Source of the DNA: Lachnospiraceae bacterium
GTDB taxonomy: Bacteria > Bacillota > Clostridia > Lachnospirales > Lachnospiraceae
Length of the DNA stretch: 53,396 nucleotides
Direction: 5' to 3'
NCBI GenBank assembly: GCA_003507655.1
Contig: DNUZ01000006.1
Location: 38,969-92,364, forward strand
Position numbers and translations under genes: made by a program. Shown here in pieces: positions 25,044 to 34,535 of this stretch (positions are counted from its first letter, which is position 1; each line of letters starts with the position of its first letter). Below the pieces are notes generated by a model. The model saw only the letters and a program-made list of their open reading frames with translations, was not told the DNA's origin and did not search any database.

Positions 25044-25541
25044 ATGTTTAAAGAAGGAGATTTCATAATTTATGGAAGCAATGGTGTATGTCAGGTAGAG
25101 CATATAGGAAGCATGGATTTACAGGGTGTTCCGGGTGATAAAATGTATTATACATTAGTTCCGGTTTATGAAGAAAAGAGTCGTTTGTTTACACCGGTGG
25201 ACAACCACAAAGTAGTCATGCGTCCGGTAATCAGTAAAAAAGAAGCATGTGAACTGATAGACCATATGCAGGAAATGCAGGTATTTGAGATACAGAATGA
25301 AAAGAACAGAGACACTGTATTCAAAGAGGCATTGAAAACCGGGGATTGTGAAGAACTCGTTCGTGTGATCAAGACAATATACGAGAAAAAGCAGGAGCGT
25401 AAGGCACAGGGGAAAAAAGTGACTGCCGGAGATGAGCGTTATTTCAAGCTGGCAGAAGAGCATTTGTACGGAGAGCTTGCGATTGCTCTTGGAATTGAAA
25501 AGGACAAGGTTAGTTCCTATATTGAGAAAAGAATCGCGTAA
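25044..25541 (+). CDS. CarD family transcriptional regulator
   Basis: The 165-residue protein starts MFKEGDFIIYGSNGVCQVEHIG, the CarD N-terminal RNA-polymerase-interacting Tudor-like domain (about 1-60). A helical C-terminal domain follows (about 65-165), which in CarD/CdnL binds promoter DNA and stabilises the open complex. The length matches CdnL-type proteins. I chose the ATG at 25044 with an AAGGAGAGG SD. A longer frame from 24927 starts upstream of the leader terminator and inside the promoter. The gene stands alone between the agr region and a chemoreceptor gene. Confidence 0.88.
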   Translation: MFKEGDFIIYGSNGVCQVEHIGSMDLQGVPGDKMYYTLVPVYEEKSRLFTPVDNHKVVMRPVISKKEACELIDHMQEMQVFEIQNEKNRDTVFKEALKTGDCEELVRVIKTIYEKKQERKAQGKKVTAGDERYFKLAEEHLYGELAIALGIEKDKVSSYIEKRIA

Positions 25542-25615
25542 AATGTACAAAAAAATATAAGTGTCAAAAAATTGCAAAAGAATGTGAAAAAAGTACCAGA
25601 GGATAAAAGGTTCTA

Positions 25616-25624
25616 TGATATAAT
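25616..25624 (+). promoter_or_regulatory. Extended -10 promoter of the first chemoreceptor
   Basis: A perfect extended -10, TGA-TATAAT at 25616-25624, lies 62 nt before the ATG. The -35 region is poor. Short arms GTACC and GGTAC flank it (about 25593 and 25627) and could be an operator. Confidence 0.6.
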
Positions 25625-25686
25625 GAGGTACATGGTTAAGTAATGATGAATTTTTTGGTTAAAATGAGAGAAAGGGATTAGGTACA

Positions 25687-27405
25687 ATGGAAAGAAAAAG
25701 AAAAATGTCTATCATGGTGCGCCTGTTACTGATGGTGATCTCGCCATGCCTGTTGCTTGGAATTGCAATGACACTTTATTCCGGGTGGAACATGCAAAGG
25801 GGAATGCAAAAGACTACGTTGGACGGAATGCGTGCAACGGATTATGCAGTCTTAGAGATGTTTAAAAACATAGCAGACGGTGATTTTAAGCAGGATGCAA
25901 AAGGCAATGTTTACAGAGGAGAGTACAAGATTTCTGATAACAATGAGTTAGCAGATTATATCAAGAACAAGACAGATGTAGATGTTACTTTTTTCTATGG
26001 GGATACCCGTGTGTTGACTTCCTTAAAGGATAAAAAAACAGGGGATCGACTGATAGGAACCACAGCATCTAAAGAAGTTACGGATAAAGTCTTAAAAAAT
26101 GGAAAAGAATACTCAGATACGGGTATTGTGATCAATGAAAGACCATACTACGGATATTATGTGCCGGTAAAGAATTCGGATGACAGTATCATAGGAATGG
26201 TGTTTGTCGGAAGAGAGAGCAAAGATATTAATGCCTTTATCAAAAGCAAGTCAAGCGCCGTATTTCTTATGGCACTGATCATTATGGCAATGGCATCGAT
26301 CGCAGCATGGATCACCTCAAGATCCGTAGCGGTCAGCGTGCGTGGAACAGAAAAGGTAATCGGTGCGTTAGCAGACGGTAATCTGACCCTGGATGTGGAA
26401 GAAAAGCTGTTAGGGCGAAACGATGAAATCGGTGATATGGCACGTTCCGTCGAAAAGTTAAAACAGGAGCTTTTTGAGATCATCAGTGATATCAAAAAAT
26501 CTTCAGGAATACTGAATGCATCGGGAGAATCTCTAAGTCAGATGGCAGAAAACTCCAGTGCAACAACGAACGAAATGAGTAAGGTCATAGAGGATTTATC
26601 CAAGGGTGCAGTCTCACAGGCAGAAGAGATTGAAGAAGCATCGGTACATATCGGAGAGATGGGACATGTCATTGAAGAGATTGTAAGCAGTGTGGATGGT
26701 TTGGATGATACATCTGCGAAAATGAAAAATGCCAGTGATGAGTCTTCTGTCATTATCCGTCAGCTTTCCGAATCCAATGACAGGACGACACAGGCGATCA
26801 ACCGTATCGGAAGACAGATTGAAGCAACGAACGATTCTGTACAGATGATCCATGCAGCAGTAGAACTGATCACTTCGATCGCGAGTCAGACAAGCCTGTT
26901 AGCGTTAAATGCAAGTATTGAAGCGGCAAGAGCCGGAGAGCATGGAAAAGGATTTGCAGTAGTGGCATCCGAGATCCAGAAATTAGCAGAGCAGTCGAAT
27001 GACTCGGCGGAAAAGATCAAAGACATCATCCGCGATTTGTTAAGTGAGGCAGAACAAACGGTAAACGTCATGCATGAAGTAGAAGATATCGTTGCACAGC
27101 AGCAGGAAAAATTAGAAGAGACAAAGACAAAATTTGTATCCGTAGCAGACGGAGTCAATGCATCCAGAAGCGAGACAGAGGCAATCCAGAGTCATACGCA
27201 GATATGTGATCAGTCAAGAGCCAGAATTATTGATGCAGTTCAAAATTTATCAGCAATTTCACAGGAAAATGCAGCAAGTACAGAACAGACGACAGCATCT
27301 ATGGCAGGTCTGAATGAGGCAATCCGTCAGTTGTCTGTGGCAGCAAAAGAATTGCAGGGCTTATCCGAGGATTTAGAGAAGGATATGTCATTCTTTACGA
27401 TTTAG
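25687..27405 (+). CDS. Methyl-accepting chemotaxis protein (first)
   Basis: The 572-residue chemoreceptor has TM1 at about 9-30 and an extracellular Cache-like sensor domain at about 40-190 ([17 protein letters not shown] and [22 protein letters not shown]). TM2 is at about 196-215, then a HAMP region and a long cytoplasmic signalling helix bundle. The signalling tip reads [22 protein letters not shown] near 400, the CheA/CheW-binding hairpin. It shares domain order and much sequence with the receptor at 30484. The ligand is unknown. A cupin gene follows after 28 nt, probably co-transcribed. Confidence 0.95.
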   Translation: MERKRKMSIMVRLLLMVISPCLLLGIAMTLYSGWNMQRGMQKTTLDGMRATDYAVLEMFKNIADGDFKQDAKGNVYRGEYKISDNNELADYIKNKTDVDVTFFYGDTRVLTSLKDKKTGDRLIGTTASKEVTDKVLKNGKEYSDTGIVINERPYYGYYVPVKNSDDSIIGMVFVGRESKDINAFIKSKSSAVFLMALIIMAMASIAAWITSRSVAVSVRGTEKVIGALADGNLTLDVEEKLLGRNDEIGDMARSVEKLKQELFEIISDIKKSSGILNASGESLSQMAENSSATTNEMSKVIEDLSKGAVSQAEEIEEASVHIGEMGHVIEEIVSSVDGLDDTSAKMKNASDESSVIIRQLSESNDRTTQAINRIGRQIEATNDSVQMIHAAVELITSIASQTSLLALNASIEAARAGEHGKGFAVVASEIQKLAEQSNDSAEKIKDIIRDLLSEAEQTVNVMHEVEDIVAQQQEKLEETKTKFVSVADGVNASRSETEAIQSHTQICDQSRARIIDAVQNLSAISQENAASTEQTTASMAGLNEAIRQLSVAAKELQGLSEDLEKDMSFFTI

Positions 27406-27433
27406 AAATGATGATCAAAGTGGAGGAAATACA

Positions 27434-27784
27434 GTGGTAAAAAAATATTCAGAGATTACACATATTTTTAATGAACACATGAAAGGCGGAGATGGAACCG
27501 TAGAAGTGATCCCGTCCGTGGTACAGGGAGAATATGAGAGTGATGCAAATGTCATTGCACGTTTGATCTTAAAACCGGGCTGTTCCCTCGGAATGCATGA
27601 GCATATCGGAGAAGAAGAGATCATTACGGTACTTCACGGAACAGCGGAATATAATGACAACGGCGAAAGCAGTACGGTAGAAACAGGCGATGTCTGCATC
27701 TGCAAAAGCGGTGGCAGACACAGCATTGCAAATGCATCGCCAAGTGAAGATTTAGAGTTAATGGCAGTGATCATTCAGGTGTAG
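27434..27784 (+). CDS. Cupin domain protein
   Basis: This is a 116-residue single-cupin protein. The first cupin motif is GCSLGMHEHIGEEEIITVLHG, with two histidines and a glutamate as likely metal ligands. The second motif lies around VCICKSGGRHSIANAS. Small cupins of this kind bind metal or small ligands, and no specific reaction can be given. The start is GTG at 27434, with GGAGG 7 nt upstream. It sits 28 nt after the chemoreceptor. Its 3' end runs into the tail of the convergent aspA pseudogene, overlapping it by 14 bp. Confidence 0.85.
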   Translation: MVKKYSEITHIFNEHMKGGDGTVEVIPSVVQGEYESDANVIARLILKPGCSLGMHEHIGEEEIITVLHGTAEYNDNGESSTVETGDVCICKSGGRHSIANASPSEDLELMAVIIQV

Positions 27785-28380
27785 TACCTGACTTTGCCTG
27801 ATAATACTGTTCTTCTGCTTTATCATATCCGATTTCAGTGCTCTTGTGGTAGAGATCTACCCGGGAGCATTTTAATGTCTCTAAGCAGGATTGTTCATCT
27901 GCAAGAATCCCATCAATACAATTTTTTTGAAAAAGTATTACGGTGTCACGGAGTAGTTCTAAACTTTCTAAAAGACTGTCCGCGGTTCACATCGTCTAAA
28001 GGGTGAATCGTATCATAATTTCCCAGAGCCTGTCCTAAGACAGTCAACGCAAGATTAGCAATGACCTCATTGACATTCATATTTGTGGAAGTGCCGGCAC
28101 CTCCCTGTAAGGCACTGGTACAAAAAGCATCATCCACATCCCCGGCTAAGATCCGGTCGCAGGCGCAGAGGATAGCATCCCATTTTTGGGATTCCTCCGG
28201 GTGCAGTTCCCGGTAAGATAAGGCAGCCGCTTTTTTTACCTGCACCATGGCGTAGATCAGGGAAAGATTTGTAGTATGATAGGAAGTAATAAAATTTTCT
28301 TTGGCACGAAGCGTCTGTAATCCGTAAAGAGTATCATCGGAAAGGCTGCGTGTTCCTAACATATCATGTTCTGTTCTCAT
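27771..28380 (-). pseudogene. aspA: Aspartate ammonia-lyase with large internal deletion
   Basis: The N-terminal about 133 residues are clear aspartase: GLQTLRAKENF, then GGAGTSTNMNVNEVIAN, then IHPLDDVNRGQS, where active enzymes continue STND. After that point the frame breaks. In the next frame a C-terminal aspartase-like stretch follows directly, starting LLESLELLRDTVILFQKNC and ending near GYDKAEE. The central about 240 residues, including the catalytic loop region, are therefore missing, with a frame change at the junction. The start overlaps the hydF stop (ATGA), so it was once coupled to hydF, as aspA-like genes commonly are in Clostridia. It is not functional. Confidence 0.85.
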
Positions 28381-29618
28381 GACGGTTCCTCCGTAAGCAT
28401 CATAGATACTGCAGGAAACGGTTCAACGCTCCGCTTTAAGATGCCCTGGATATAGGCGATCAGGATACCGTAATTGGTCATAGGGATATTCTGATCCTTT
28501 GCACAGGCAAGGCGGTATTTCATTTCACGCTCATTTAACATACAGCCGCCGCAATGCACGATCATCTTATACGGTGAGAGATCTGTCGGAAATTCCGTGC
28601 CGGAGGAAAAGACAAATTCCGGTTCTTTTCCGGTATACTGCCGGATCCAGCGGGGCAGCTTGACACTGCCGATATCGTCACACTGTCTGTGATGAGTGCA
28701 GCCTTCGGAAACTAAAATTTTATCTCCGTCCTCAATCTGCTCTAGTGCAGTGACACCTTTGATCAGTGCCGGCAGATTTCCTTTATATCTTGCAAAGAGG
28801 ATAGAAAACGAAGTTAACATAATATCTGCCGGAGTGTCGGCAGATACCTTTGCAAAGACCTGACTGTCGGTAATGACAAGACGCGGTTTTTTGCCTAAGT
28901 GAGATAAAGTGTCGCGCAGTTCATATTCTTTGACAACAATGGCAGTTGCATCTGCCTCTAAGATGTCACGGATCGTCTGCTGCTGCGGCAGGATCAGTCT
29001 GCCCTTTGGAGCAGCCTTGTCGATCGGCACGACTAAAACCACAAAATCGGAAGGATGGATCAGGTCAGCAACGATCCGAAGTTTGGTATCTTCTGTTTTA
29101 GCGAGAGTTGCAATCTTTTCTTTGAGGGTATCGATCCCGGAAAGATCAGCCGTGCTGACAGATACAAAATCAATATGATGTTCTTTTAAATATTGAAGGT
29201 CTTTTGCAAGTGAAGCAGACGGGGCAAGGTCGGATTTGTTAAATGCCACGGCATAAGGAATCTGCTTTTTTTGGATATGCTCTATAAAAGCAAAATCCTC
29301 TTCGCAGAGTCCGAGAGATGCATCGACTACTAAGACAGCGGCATCCGATTTATTTAACACCTGATAACTTTTCTTTACGCGCAAAGCACCAAGCTCGCCT
29401 TCATCATCAATTCCCGGAGTGTCAATGACAACGACGGGTCCTAACGGGAGCAGCTCCATGGATTTTTGCACCGGGTCGGTAGTAGTTCCCTTAACGTCTG
29501 AAACAACGGCAAGATCCTGTCCGGTCACGGCATTTAAGACACTGGATTTTCCGGCATTCCGCCGTCCGAAAAAGCCGATATGGACACGTTCAGAAGATGG
29601 GGTCTGATTCATTTGCAT
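28377..29618 (-). CDS. hydF: [FeFe]-hydrogenase maturation GTPase HydF
   Basis: HydF is the scaffold on which the 2Fe subcluster of the [FeFe]-hydrogenase H-cluster is assembled by HydE and HydG. The 413-residue protein starts with a GTPase domain: G1 GRRNAGKSS at 18-26, G3 DTPGIDDEG, G4 NKSD. It ends in the Fe-S binding region with CTHH near 305 and HCGGC near 355, the expected pattern. The ATG at 29618 has GAGGAGG 7 nt upstream. It has a consensus promoter, back to back with that of apt. HydE, HydG and the hydrogenase are not in this window. Confidence 0.95.
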   Translation of the reverse strand: MQMNQTPSSERVHIGFFGRRNAGKSSVLNAVTGQDLAVVSDVKGTTTDPVQKSMELLPLGPVVVIDTPGIDDEGELGALRVKKSYQVLNKSDAAVLVVDASLGLCEEDFAFIEHIQKKQIPYAVAFNKSDLAPSASLAKDLQYLKEHHIDFVSVSTADLSGIDTLKEKIATLAKTEDTKLRIVADLIHPSDFVVLVVPIDKAAPKGRLILPQQQTIRDILEADATAIVVKEYELRDTLSHLGKKPRLVITDSQVFAKVSADTPADIMLTSFSILFARYKGNLPALIKGVTALEQIEDGDKILVSEGCTHHRQCDDIGSVKLPRWIRQYTGKEPEFVFSSGTEFPTDLSPYKMIVHCGGCMLNEREMKYRLACAKDQNIPMTNYGILIAYIQGILKRSVEPFPAVSMMLTEEPS

Positions 29619-29657
29619 AAGTATTCCTCCTCAAACACAGCATTTTTTATTCTTTTT

Positions 29658-29686
29658 ATTCTAGTTTGTTTCCCAAACCTTGTCAA
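29658..29686 (-). promoter_or_regulatory. Sigma-A promoter of hydF
   Basis: On the minus strand TTGACA (complement of 29681-29686) and TAGAAT (complement of 29658-29663) have a 17-bp spacer. It lies back to back with the apt promoter. Confidence 0.85.
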
Positions 29687-29700
29687 TGTGTGCATTTGGT

Positions 29701-29729
29701 TTGCTTTTTGTGGAAAATAATGATACTAT
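29701..29729 (+). promoter_or_regulatory. Sigma-A promoter of apt
   Basis: TTGCTT at 29701-29706 and an extended -10, TGA-TACTAT ending at 29729, have a 17-bp spacer. Only 14 bp separate its -35 from that of hydF. Confidence 0.7.
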
Positions 29730-29785
29730 TAGTTTTGGATATGAATGGTAGAATACCAGAGAAAACAGAAGGGTGGAATATTTAC

Positions 29786-30310
29786 ATGAAAAAAATGGAG
29801 GATTACGTCCGCAGTATTCCGGATTTTCCGGAACCGGGAATTATATTCAGGGATGTGACCAGCGTATTGCAGGATGCAGACGGATTACATATGGCGATCG
29901 ACAAGATGCAGGAACTGCTCGCGGATACGGAGTTTGATGTACTTGCAGGAGCAGAGTCGAGAGGATTTATTTTCGGCATGCCGATCGCATATAATCTTCA
30001 TAAACCATTTGTACTGGTAAGAAAAAAAGGAAAGCTGCCATGCGAGACCGTAGAAAAAGAGTACGATCTTGAGTATGGAAAAGCAACGATCGAGATGCAC
30101 AAGGATGCCATCAAACCGGGACAGAAAGTTGTCTTAGTTGACGATCTGATCGCAACCGGAGGCACGATGGAAGCTGCCGCAAAATTAGTGGAAGAATTAG
30201 GCGGCGAAGTAGTAAAGATTATTTTCTTAATGGAGTTAGCAGGCTTAAAAGGAAGAGAGAGACTGAAAGAGTATGACGTAGAATCTGTCATCTGTTATGA
30301 AGGAAAATAA
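29786..30310 (+). CDS. apt: Adenine phosphoribosyltransferase
   Basis: The 174-residue purine-salvage enzyme makes AMP from adenine and PRPP. It has the APRT N-terminus (YVRSIPDFPEPGIIFRDVTSVL), the AGAESRGFIFGMPIAY block and the PRPP-binding motif VVLVDDLIATGGT. I chose the ATG at 29786, with GGGTGG upstream. A longer frame from 29666 starts upstream of the promoter. A terminator follows. It stands alone and has normal length. Confidence 0.96.
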   Translation: MKKMEDYVRSIPDFPEPGIIFRDVTSVLQDADGLHMAIDKMQELLADTEFDVLAGAESRGFIFGMPIAYNLHKPFVLVRKKGKLPCETVEKEYDLEYGKATIEMHKDAIKPGQKVVLVDDLIATGGTMEAAAKLVEELGGEVVKIIFLMELAGLKGRERLKEYDVESVICYEGK

Positions 30311-30319
30311 GAAGAGAGA

Positions 30320-30355
30320 AGAGGCTGGGGTTTGATCAAACACAGTCTCTTTTTT
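30320..30355 (+). terminator. Intrinsic terminator after apt
   Basis: AGAGGCTG from 30320 pairs with CAGTCTCT at 30343-30350 (one G-T pair), and an inner TTTGATCAAA palindrome extends the fold. A run of T residues ends at 30355. Confidence 0.85.
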
Positions 30356-30367
30356 CACCTCCATTTC

Positions 30368-30396
30368 TTGTGAGATAGTACAGATTATGGTATAAT
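30368..30396 (+). promoter_or_regulatory. Sigma-A promoter of the second chemoreceptor
   Basis: TTGTGA at 30368-30373 and TATAAT at 30391-30396 have a 17-bp spacer, and TGG makes the -10 an extended type. The leader is about 80 nt. Confidence 0.8.
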
Positions 30397-30483
30397 AAGA
30401 CAAAATACAGGAATTGTCGACATAGTTAGGCAAAAACAGTTGTAATGAGGCAGTATGACCGATATGGCTGGAAAGGAGAAAAC

Positions 30484-32235
30484 ATGGGCAAGAAAGAAGG
30501 ACAAGGGGAAAACAGAATATCCGGTATTGGAGTAACAGCGCGTCTGATAGGGATTACCATGGGACCAATTATAGCGATCCTTATTATTCTGACCTTTATT
30601 TCCGCAAAGGACATGAGAGACAGCATGCGTACGACCCAGTACCAGGGAATGGCAGGAATGGCGGGAAGCGTGCAGTCTGCCTACAATATCGTATATCAGG
30701 GAGATTTTAAGTTAGATGAAAAGACAGGGGTCTTATACAAAGGACAGGCTGAACTGACAAAGACCAATGAGATGATGGATATGCTCGTTGAAAAATCAGG
30801 TTATGATATGCTTTTAACTTACGGGGATAAGATTGAGATCACAACAATGAAAGGAAAAAACGGGGAGAGGATCATCGGACAGAAGATAAAGGATCAAGTC
30901 ATCATTGATAAAGTTCTGAAAGGTGGAAAAGAATACAAAGACAATGATACAAAGATCAACGGAGTAGAATATTACAGCTATTCTCTTCCGGTTAAGAACA
31001 CGGATGGAACTGTTGTCGGAGTGATCAGCATTGTGAACCCTCGTTCCGAGATTGATGATTATACACAAAGCCGTATCATGATCATTGTAGTTGTAGCAGT
31101 CGTACTGTTGATCATTACATTGATCACAACAACGATCGTATCAAAATCTCTTGCAGGTGCGATCAAGCATACAGAGGAAGCATTAGTCGGACTGTCACAC
31201 GGAAAAGTGAACTTCAAGTTAGAGGATCGTTTCTTGACCAGAAAAGACGAAGTAGGAGAAATGGCAAGAGCGTTTGAAGCATTGCAGAAGAAGCTGATCC
31301 ATATCATCAGCAATATCAAGAACTCTTCCGAGGTATTGTTAGGTTCCGGTGAGGAATTGAACCATATGGCACAGCAGAGTAACCTTGCAGCAGGTGAGAT
31401 CAGCCGTGCAGTAGAGGATATCTCCAAGGGTGCGGTATCCCAGGCAGAAGATGTGGAAGAGGCAACCGTTTATGTAGGAGATATGGGTAAAGTAGTAGGC
31501 GAGATCGTAGATGGTGTGGAGACCTTAGACGAAACCTCCAATGAGATGAAAAATGCCGGAGATGAGTCCACAAACATTATTGCACAGCTGACCGTATCCA
31601 ACGATAAGACAACAAAAGCCATTGAACATATCGGAAATCAGATTAAAGCGACCAACGATTCTGTACAGGAGATCGGAGAAGCAACGAAGATCATCACTGC
31701 AATTGCAGAGCAGACCAGTCTGTTAGCACTGAATGCATCCATTGAAGCAGCAAGAGCAGGAGAAGCAGGAAAAGGTTTTGCCGTTGTAGCCGATGAGATT
31801 GGAAAATTAGCAGATCAGTCCAACACCTCCGCAGAGCAGATCCGTCAGACGATCGACAATCTGTTAGAAGAATCTGAGAAGAGCGTTGAGGTTATGGAGA
31901 GTGTCAATGTACTTGTCGCAGAGCAGCAGGAAAAACTGAACCAGACCAGAGAAAAATTCGTAAGAGTCAGCAAGGGAATCACGACTTCCAAAGACGATAT
32001 GGAAGTAATTAAGAGCCACACAGATTCCTATTTTGCAGCAAGAAAGAAAGTGGCAGATCTCATTCAGAACCTGTCAGCAATCTCTGAAGAAAATGCAGCA
32101 AGTACACAGCAGACAACAGCTTCCATGGAAGAGTTAAACGCAACGATGAACCTGTTAGCAGAAGCATCGAAGAATCTGAAAGATTTATCGAAACAGTTAG
32201 AAGAAGAAGTGGCATTCTTCCAGCTTGATGACTAA
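30484..32235 (+). CDS. Methyl-accepting chemotaxis protein (second)
   Basis: The 583-residue chemoreceptor has the same layout as the one at 25687. TM1 lies at about 18-38, and a Cache-like sensor follows at about 50-195 ([20 protein letters not shown] and [22 protein letters not shown]). TM2 is near 205-225, then HAMP and the signalling bundle with tip [22 protein letters not shown]. The sensor domain differs more than the signalling part, so it probably sees another ligand. I chose the ATG at 30484, with AAAGGAG upstream. An SAM-dependent methyltransferase gene follows at once. Confidence 0.95.
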   Translation: MGKKEGQGENRISGIGVTARLIGITMGPIIAILIILTFISAKDMRDSMRTTQYQGMAGMAGSVQSAYNIVYQGDFKLDEKTGVLYKGQAELTKTNEMMDMLVEKSGYDMLLTYGDKIEITTMKGKNGERIIGQKIKDQVIIDKVLKGGKEYKDNDTKINGVEYYSYSLPVKNTDGTVVGVISIVNPRSEIDDYTQSRIMIIVVVAVVLLIITLITTTIVSKSLAGAIKHTEEALVGLSHGKVNFKLEDRFLTRKDEVGEMARAFEALQKKLIHIISNIKNSSEVLLGSGEELNHMAQQSNLAAGEISRAVEDISKGAVSQAEDVEEATVYVGDMGKVVGEIVDGVETLDETSNEMKNAGDESTNIIAQLTVSNDKTTKAIEHIGNQIKATNDSVQEIGEATKIITAIAEQTSLLALNASIEAARAGEAGKGFAVVADEIGKLADQSNTSAEQIRQTIDNLLEESEKSVEVMESVNVLVAEQQEKLNQTREKFVRVSKGITTSKDDMEVIKSHTDSYFAARKKVADLIQNLSAISEENAASTQQTTASMEELNATMNLLAEASKNLKDLSKQLEEEVAFFQLDD

Positions 32236-32254
32236 TCCAAAAAGGAGTCAGGGA

Positions 32255-33394
32255 GTGCAGGAACAGATTCATGACATCTTACAGTCTTTGCCTTACAAGT
32301 TAATACTCAGTAAGGCAAAGAACTGTGAATATCGTAAAGTTCAGATTTTAAAAAAAGAAAAGAATTATCAAATTGAAAAGTATACGCAAAAGCAGGTGTT
32401 CCATGAGAATCTTGATAAAGAAGAATTAGAGGTTTATCTGCTGCAGGAACTTGGTACACATTTTTTCCAGATGAATGTATGGAATGCCAAAGTGGAATAT
32501 CAGATGATGATCTCGAAAAAAGGCAAGGTGCATATCATTGAAAAGAACTGTACAAAGACGGCACCAAAGGAGCAGACCGGGCATAACCGGAAGAAGAAAT
32601 ATCTGATCCCGGAAGGCGAAATGATAGAGCCTTTAGTCGATATGGGAATCTTCACAAAAGAAGGAAAGATCGTACACAGCATGTACGATAAGTATCGACA
32701 GATCAACCGTTTTGTAGAACTTGTGGACGATGCCGTAAAGAACAGGGAACTGACATATTTGAATATCATTGATTTTGGATGTGGAAAATCCTATCTGACC
32801 TTTATTTTATATCACTATTTTACAAACATCCGTAAGATTCCGGTGCATATGACCGGACTGGATTTAAAAGAAGATGTGATCGAAAAATGTAACCTTGCAG
32901 CTAAGAAGTATGGTTACGAAAATCTTCATTTTGAATTGGGTGACATCTGCGGATATCAGAGTAATGAACAGGTGGATATGGTAATTACACTGCATGCCTG
33001 CGATACGGCAACCGATCATGCGTTATATCATGCCGTGCGATGGAATACGGAAATGATCTTTTCCGTACCGTGTTGTCAGCATGAATTGAACAGCCAGATA
33101 CAGAGTGAGGACTATTCGATACTGACCCGTTATGGTCTGATTAAAGAACGGACAGCAGCGTTGATGACCGATGCGATCCGTGCAAATCTGTTAGAGGCAT
33201 GTGGTTATAAGACAGATATCTTGGAATTTGTGGATTTTGCACATACGCCAAAGAATCTATTGATCCGTGCAAAGAAAAAACCAGTGTCTAAAGATCAGAA
33301 AGAAAAGCGTATCCGGGAAGTGGAGCGTCTGATGCAGGAATATCATTTACAGCCGACGTTTTATCAGCTTTTAAAAGAAGCGTCATACATTTAA
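32255..33394 (+). CDS. Class I SAM-dependent methyltransferase
   Basis: The 379-residue protein has an N-terminal about 130-residue region of unknown role. A methyltransferase domain follows: SAM motif I is NIIDFGCGKSYLTFILYHYF, then VHMTGLDLKEDVIEKC, then the motif IV-like VITLHACDTATDHALY and FSVPCCQHELN. The HACDTATD and PCCQHE motifs place it with METTL25/Methyltransf_32-like proteins, whose targets in bacteria are not established. I prefer the GTG at 32255, 7 nt after AAAGGAG. The upstream ATG at 32228 overlaps the chemoreceptor's stop but lacks an SD. A link with chemotaxis is not implied by the family. Confidence 0.78.
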   Translation: MQEQIHDILQSLPYKLILSKAKNCEYRKVQILKKEKNYQIEKYTQKQVFHENLDKEELEVYLLQELGTHFFQMNVWNAKVEYQMMISKKGKVHIIEKNCTKTAPKEQTGHNRKKKYLIPEGEMIEPLVDMGIFTKEGKIVHSMYDKYRQINRFVELVDDAVKNRELTYLNIIDFGCGKSYLTFILYHYFTNIRKIPVHMTGLDLKEDVIEKCNLAAKKYGYENLHFELGDICGYQSNEQVDMVITLHACDTATDHALYHAVRWNTEMIFSVPCCQHELNSQIQSEDYSILTRYGLIKERTAALMTDAIRANLLEACGYKTDILEFVDFAHTPKNLLIRAKKKPVSKDQKEKRIREVERLMQEYHLQPTFYQLLKEASYI

Positions 33395-33410
33395 AAGAAA
33401 AATACAATTA

Positions 33411-33440
33411 GAATAAAATTGGAAAAAATCTCTCATACTA
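33411..33440 (+). promoter_or_regulatory. Sigma-G-type (forespore) promoter of spoVAD
   Basis: GAATA at 33411-33415 and CATACTA at 33434-33440 are 18 bp apart. This matches the sigma-F/sigma-G class consensus (GNATR and CATNNTA). The spoVA genes are expressed from sigma-G in spore formers, so the match makes sense. The predicted start is near 33447. Confidence 0.7.
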
Positions 33441-33463
33441 TCAAAAAGTTTGGGAGGTTTTTT
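33423..33463 (+). terminator. Hairpin over the spoVAD SD, possible terminator
   Basis: AAAAAATCTCTC at 33423-33434 pairs with GGGAGGTTTTTT at 33452-33463 (two G-T pairs). The right arm contains the spoVAD SD and its T-tract. In read-through RNA it could act as a terminator or SD-blocking hairpin. RNA from the sigma-G promoter starts inside the loop and lacks the left arm. Confidence 0.65.
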
Positions 33464-33464
33464 T

Positions 33465-34493
33465 ATGGAACAAAAAGATTTTTTTTCACAGATAAAAGGT
33501 TCGCAGAGTCTTTCATTTCAAAAACCGCCTTACATTCTTGCAAGTGGAAATGTTGTGGGAAAGAAGGAGGGCGAAGGCCCGTTGGGAAAAGAATTTGATG
33601 TGATCTGCGAGGACGATAAATTTGGTGCAGACAACTGGGAAGATGCGGAAAGTACACTGCAAAAGGACGCAGTGGCGTTAGCGTTAGGAAAAGCAGGATT
33701 AGAAGCAAAGGATATCCGATATATTTTTGCGGGAGATTTATTAGGACAGAATATTGCCACCTCATTTGGTCTGATGGACTATGAAATCCCGCTCTTTGGA
33801 CTATATGGTGCGTGTTCTACGGCAGGAGAATCCATGGCGTTAGGTGCGATGTGTGTGGCGGCAGGATATGCCAAAAATGTTCTGACATTAACTTCAAGTC
33901 ATTTTGCGAGTGCGGAGAAACAGTTTCGATTTCCCCTGGAGTATGCCAATCAAAGACCACTATCAGCTACCTGGACGGTTACCGGAAGTGGTGCCTTTGT
34001 ACTTAGCACCACAAGGAGCAAGGCAAGGATCACAGGGATCACGACCGGAAAGATCGTAGATTACGGGGTTAAGGATTCTATGAACATGGGGGCAGCCATG
34101 GCACCGGCAGCCTGTGATGTAATATATCATCATCTGTTAGATTTTGAGCGGAAGCCGGAGGACTATGACAAGATCATTACCGGAGACCTTGGAAAAGTCG
34201 GAAAAGAGATTCTGATCAAACTGCTTCGTGAAAAAGGAATCGATATAGCAGAGATCCATACAGACTGCGGAATCGAGATTTTTGACTGCGAGGAACAGGG
34301 AACACAGTCGGGAGGCTCCGGTTGTGGCTGTTCCGCGGTAACCTTAAGTGCGCATTTCTTAAAACAGGTAGAAAAGGGAGCATTAAAGAGAATTTTATTT
34401 GTCCCGACCGGAGCGTTATTATCGACCGTCAGCTTTAACGAGGGACAGAGTGTTCCGGGGATCGCACATGCGATCGTCATAGAACATGCATAG
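33465..34493 (+). CDS. spoVAD: Stage V sporulation protein AD
   Basis: The 342-residue SpoVAD is part of the SpoVA channel that moves dipicolinic acid into the forespore and out on germination. It has a thiolase-like fold. ILASGNVVGKKEGEGPLG near the start, YGACSTAGESMALGA with the thiolase-type cysteine, and SATWTVTGSGAFVLS are family hallmarks. I chose the ATG at 33465, 7 nt after GGGAGG. The gene is followed by spoVAE. The usual upstream partner spoVAC is not next to it. Length is normal. Confidence 0.96.
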   Translation: MEQKDFFSQIKGSQSLSFQKPPYILASGNVVGKKEGEGPLGKEFDVICEDDKFGADNWEDAESTLQKDAVALALGKAGLEAKDIRYIFAGDLLGQNIATSFGLMDYEIPLFGLYGACSTAGESMALGAMCVAAGYAKNVLTLTSSHFASAEKQFRFPLEYANQRPLSATWTVTGSGAFVLSTTRSKARITGITTGKIVDYGVKDSMNMGAAMAPAACDVIYHHLLDFERKPEDYDKIITGDLGKVGKEILIKLLREKGIDIAEIHTDCGIEIFDCEEQGTQSGGSGCGCSAVTLSAHFLKQVEKGALKRILFVPTGALLSTVSFNEGQSVPGIAHAIVIEHA

Positions 34494-34535
34494 AAGAAGA
34501 AAAGAAAAATAAGGGAAAAGAGGAGGAATTATCGG

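Noticed and set aside
27794..28006. A 70-codon plus-strand frame after the cupin gene
   Set aside because: It is antisense to the aspA pseudogene tail and has no SD.
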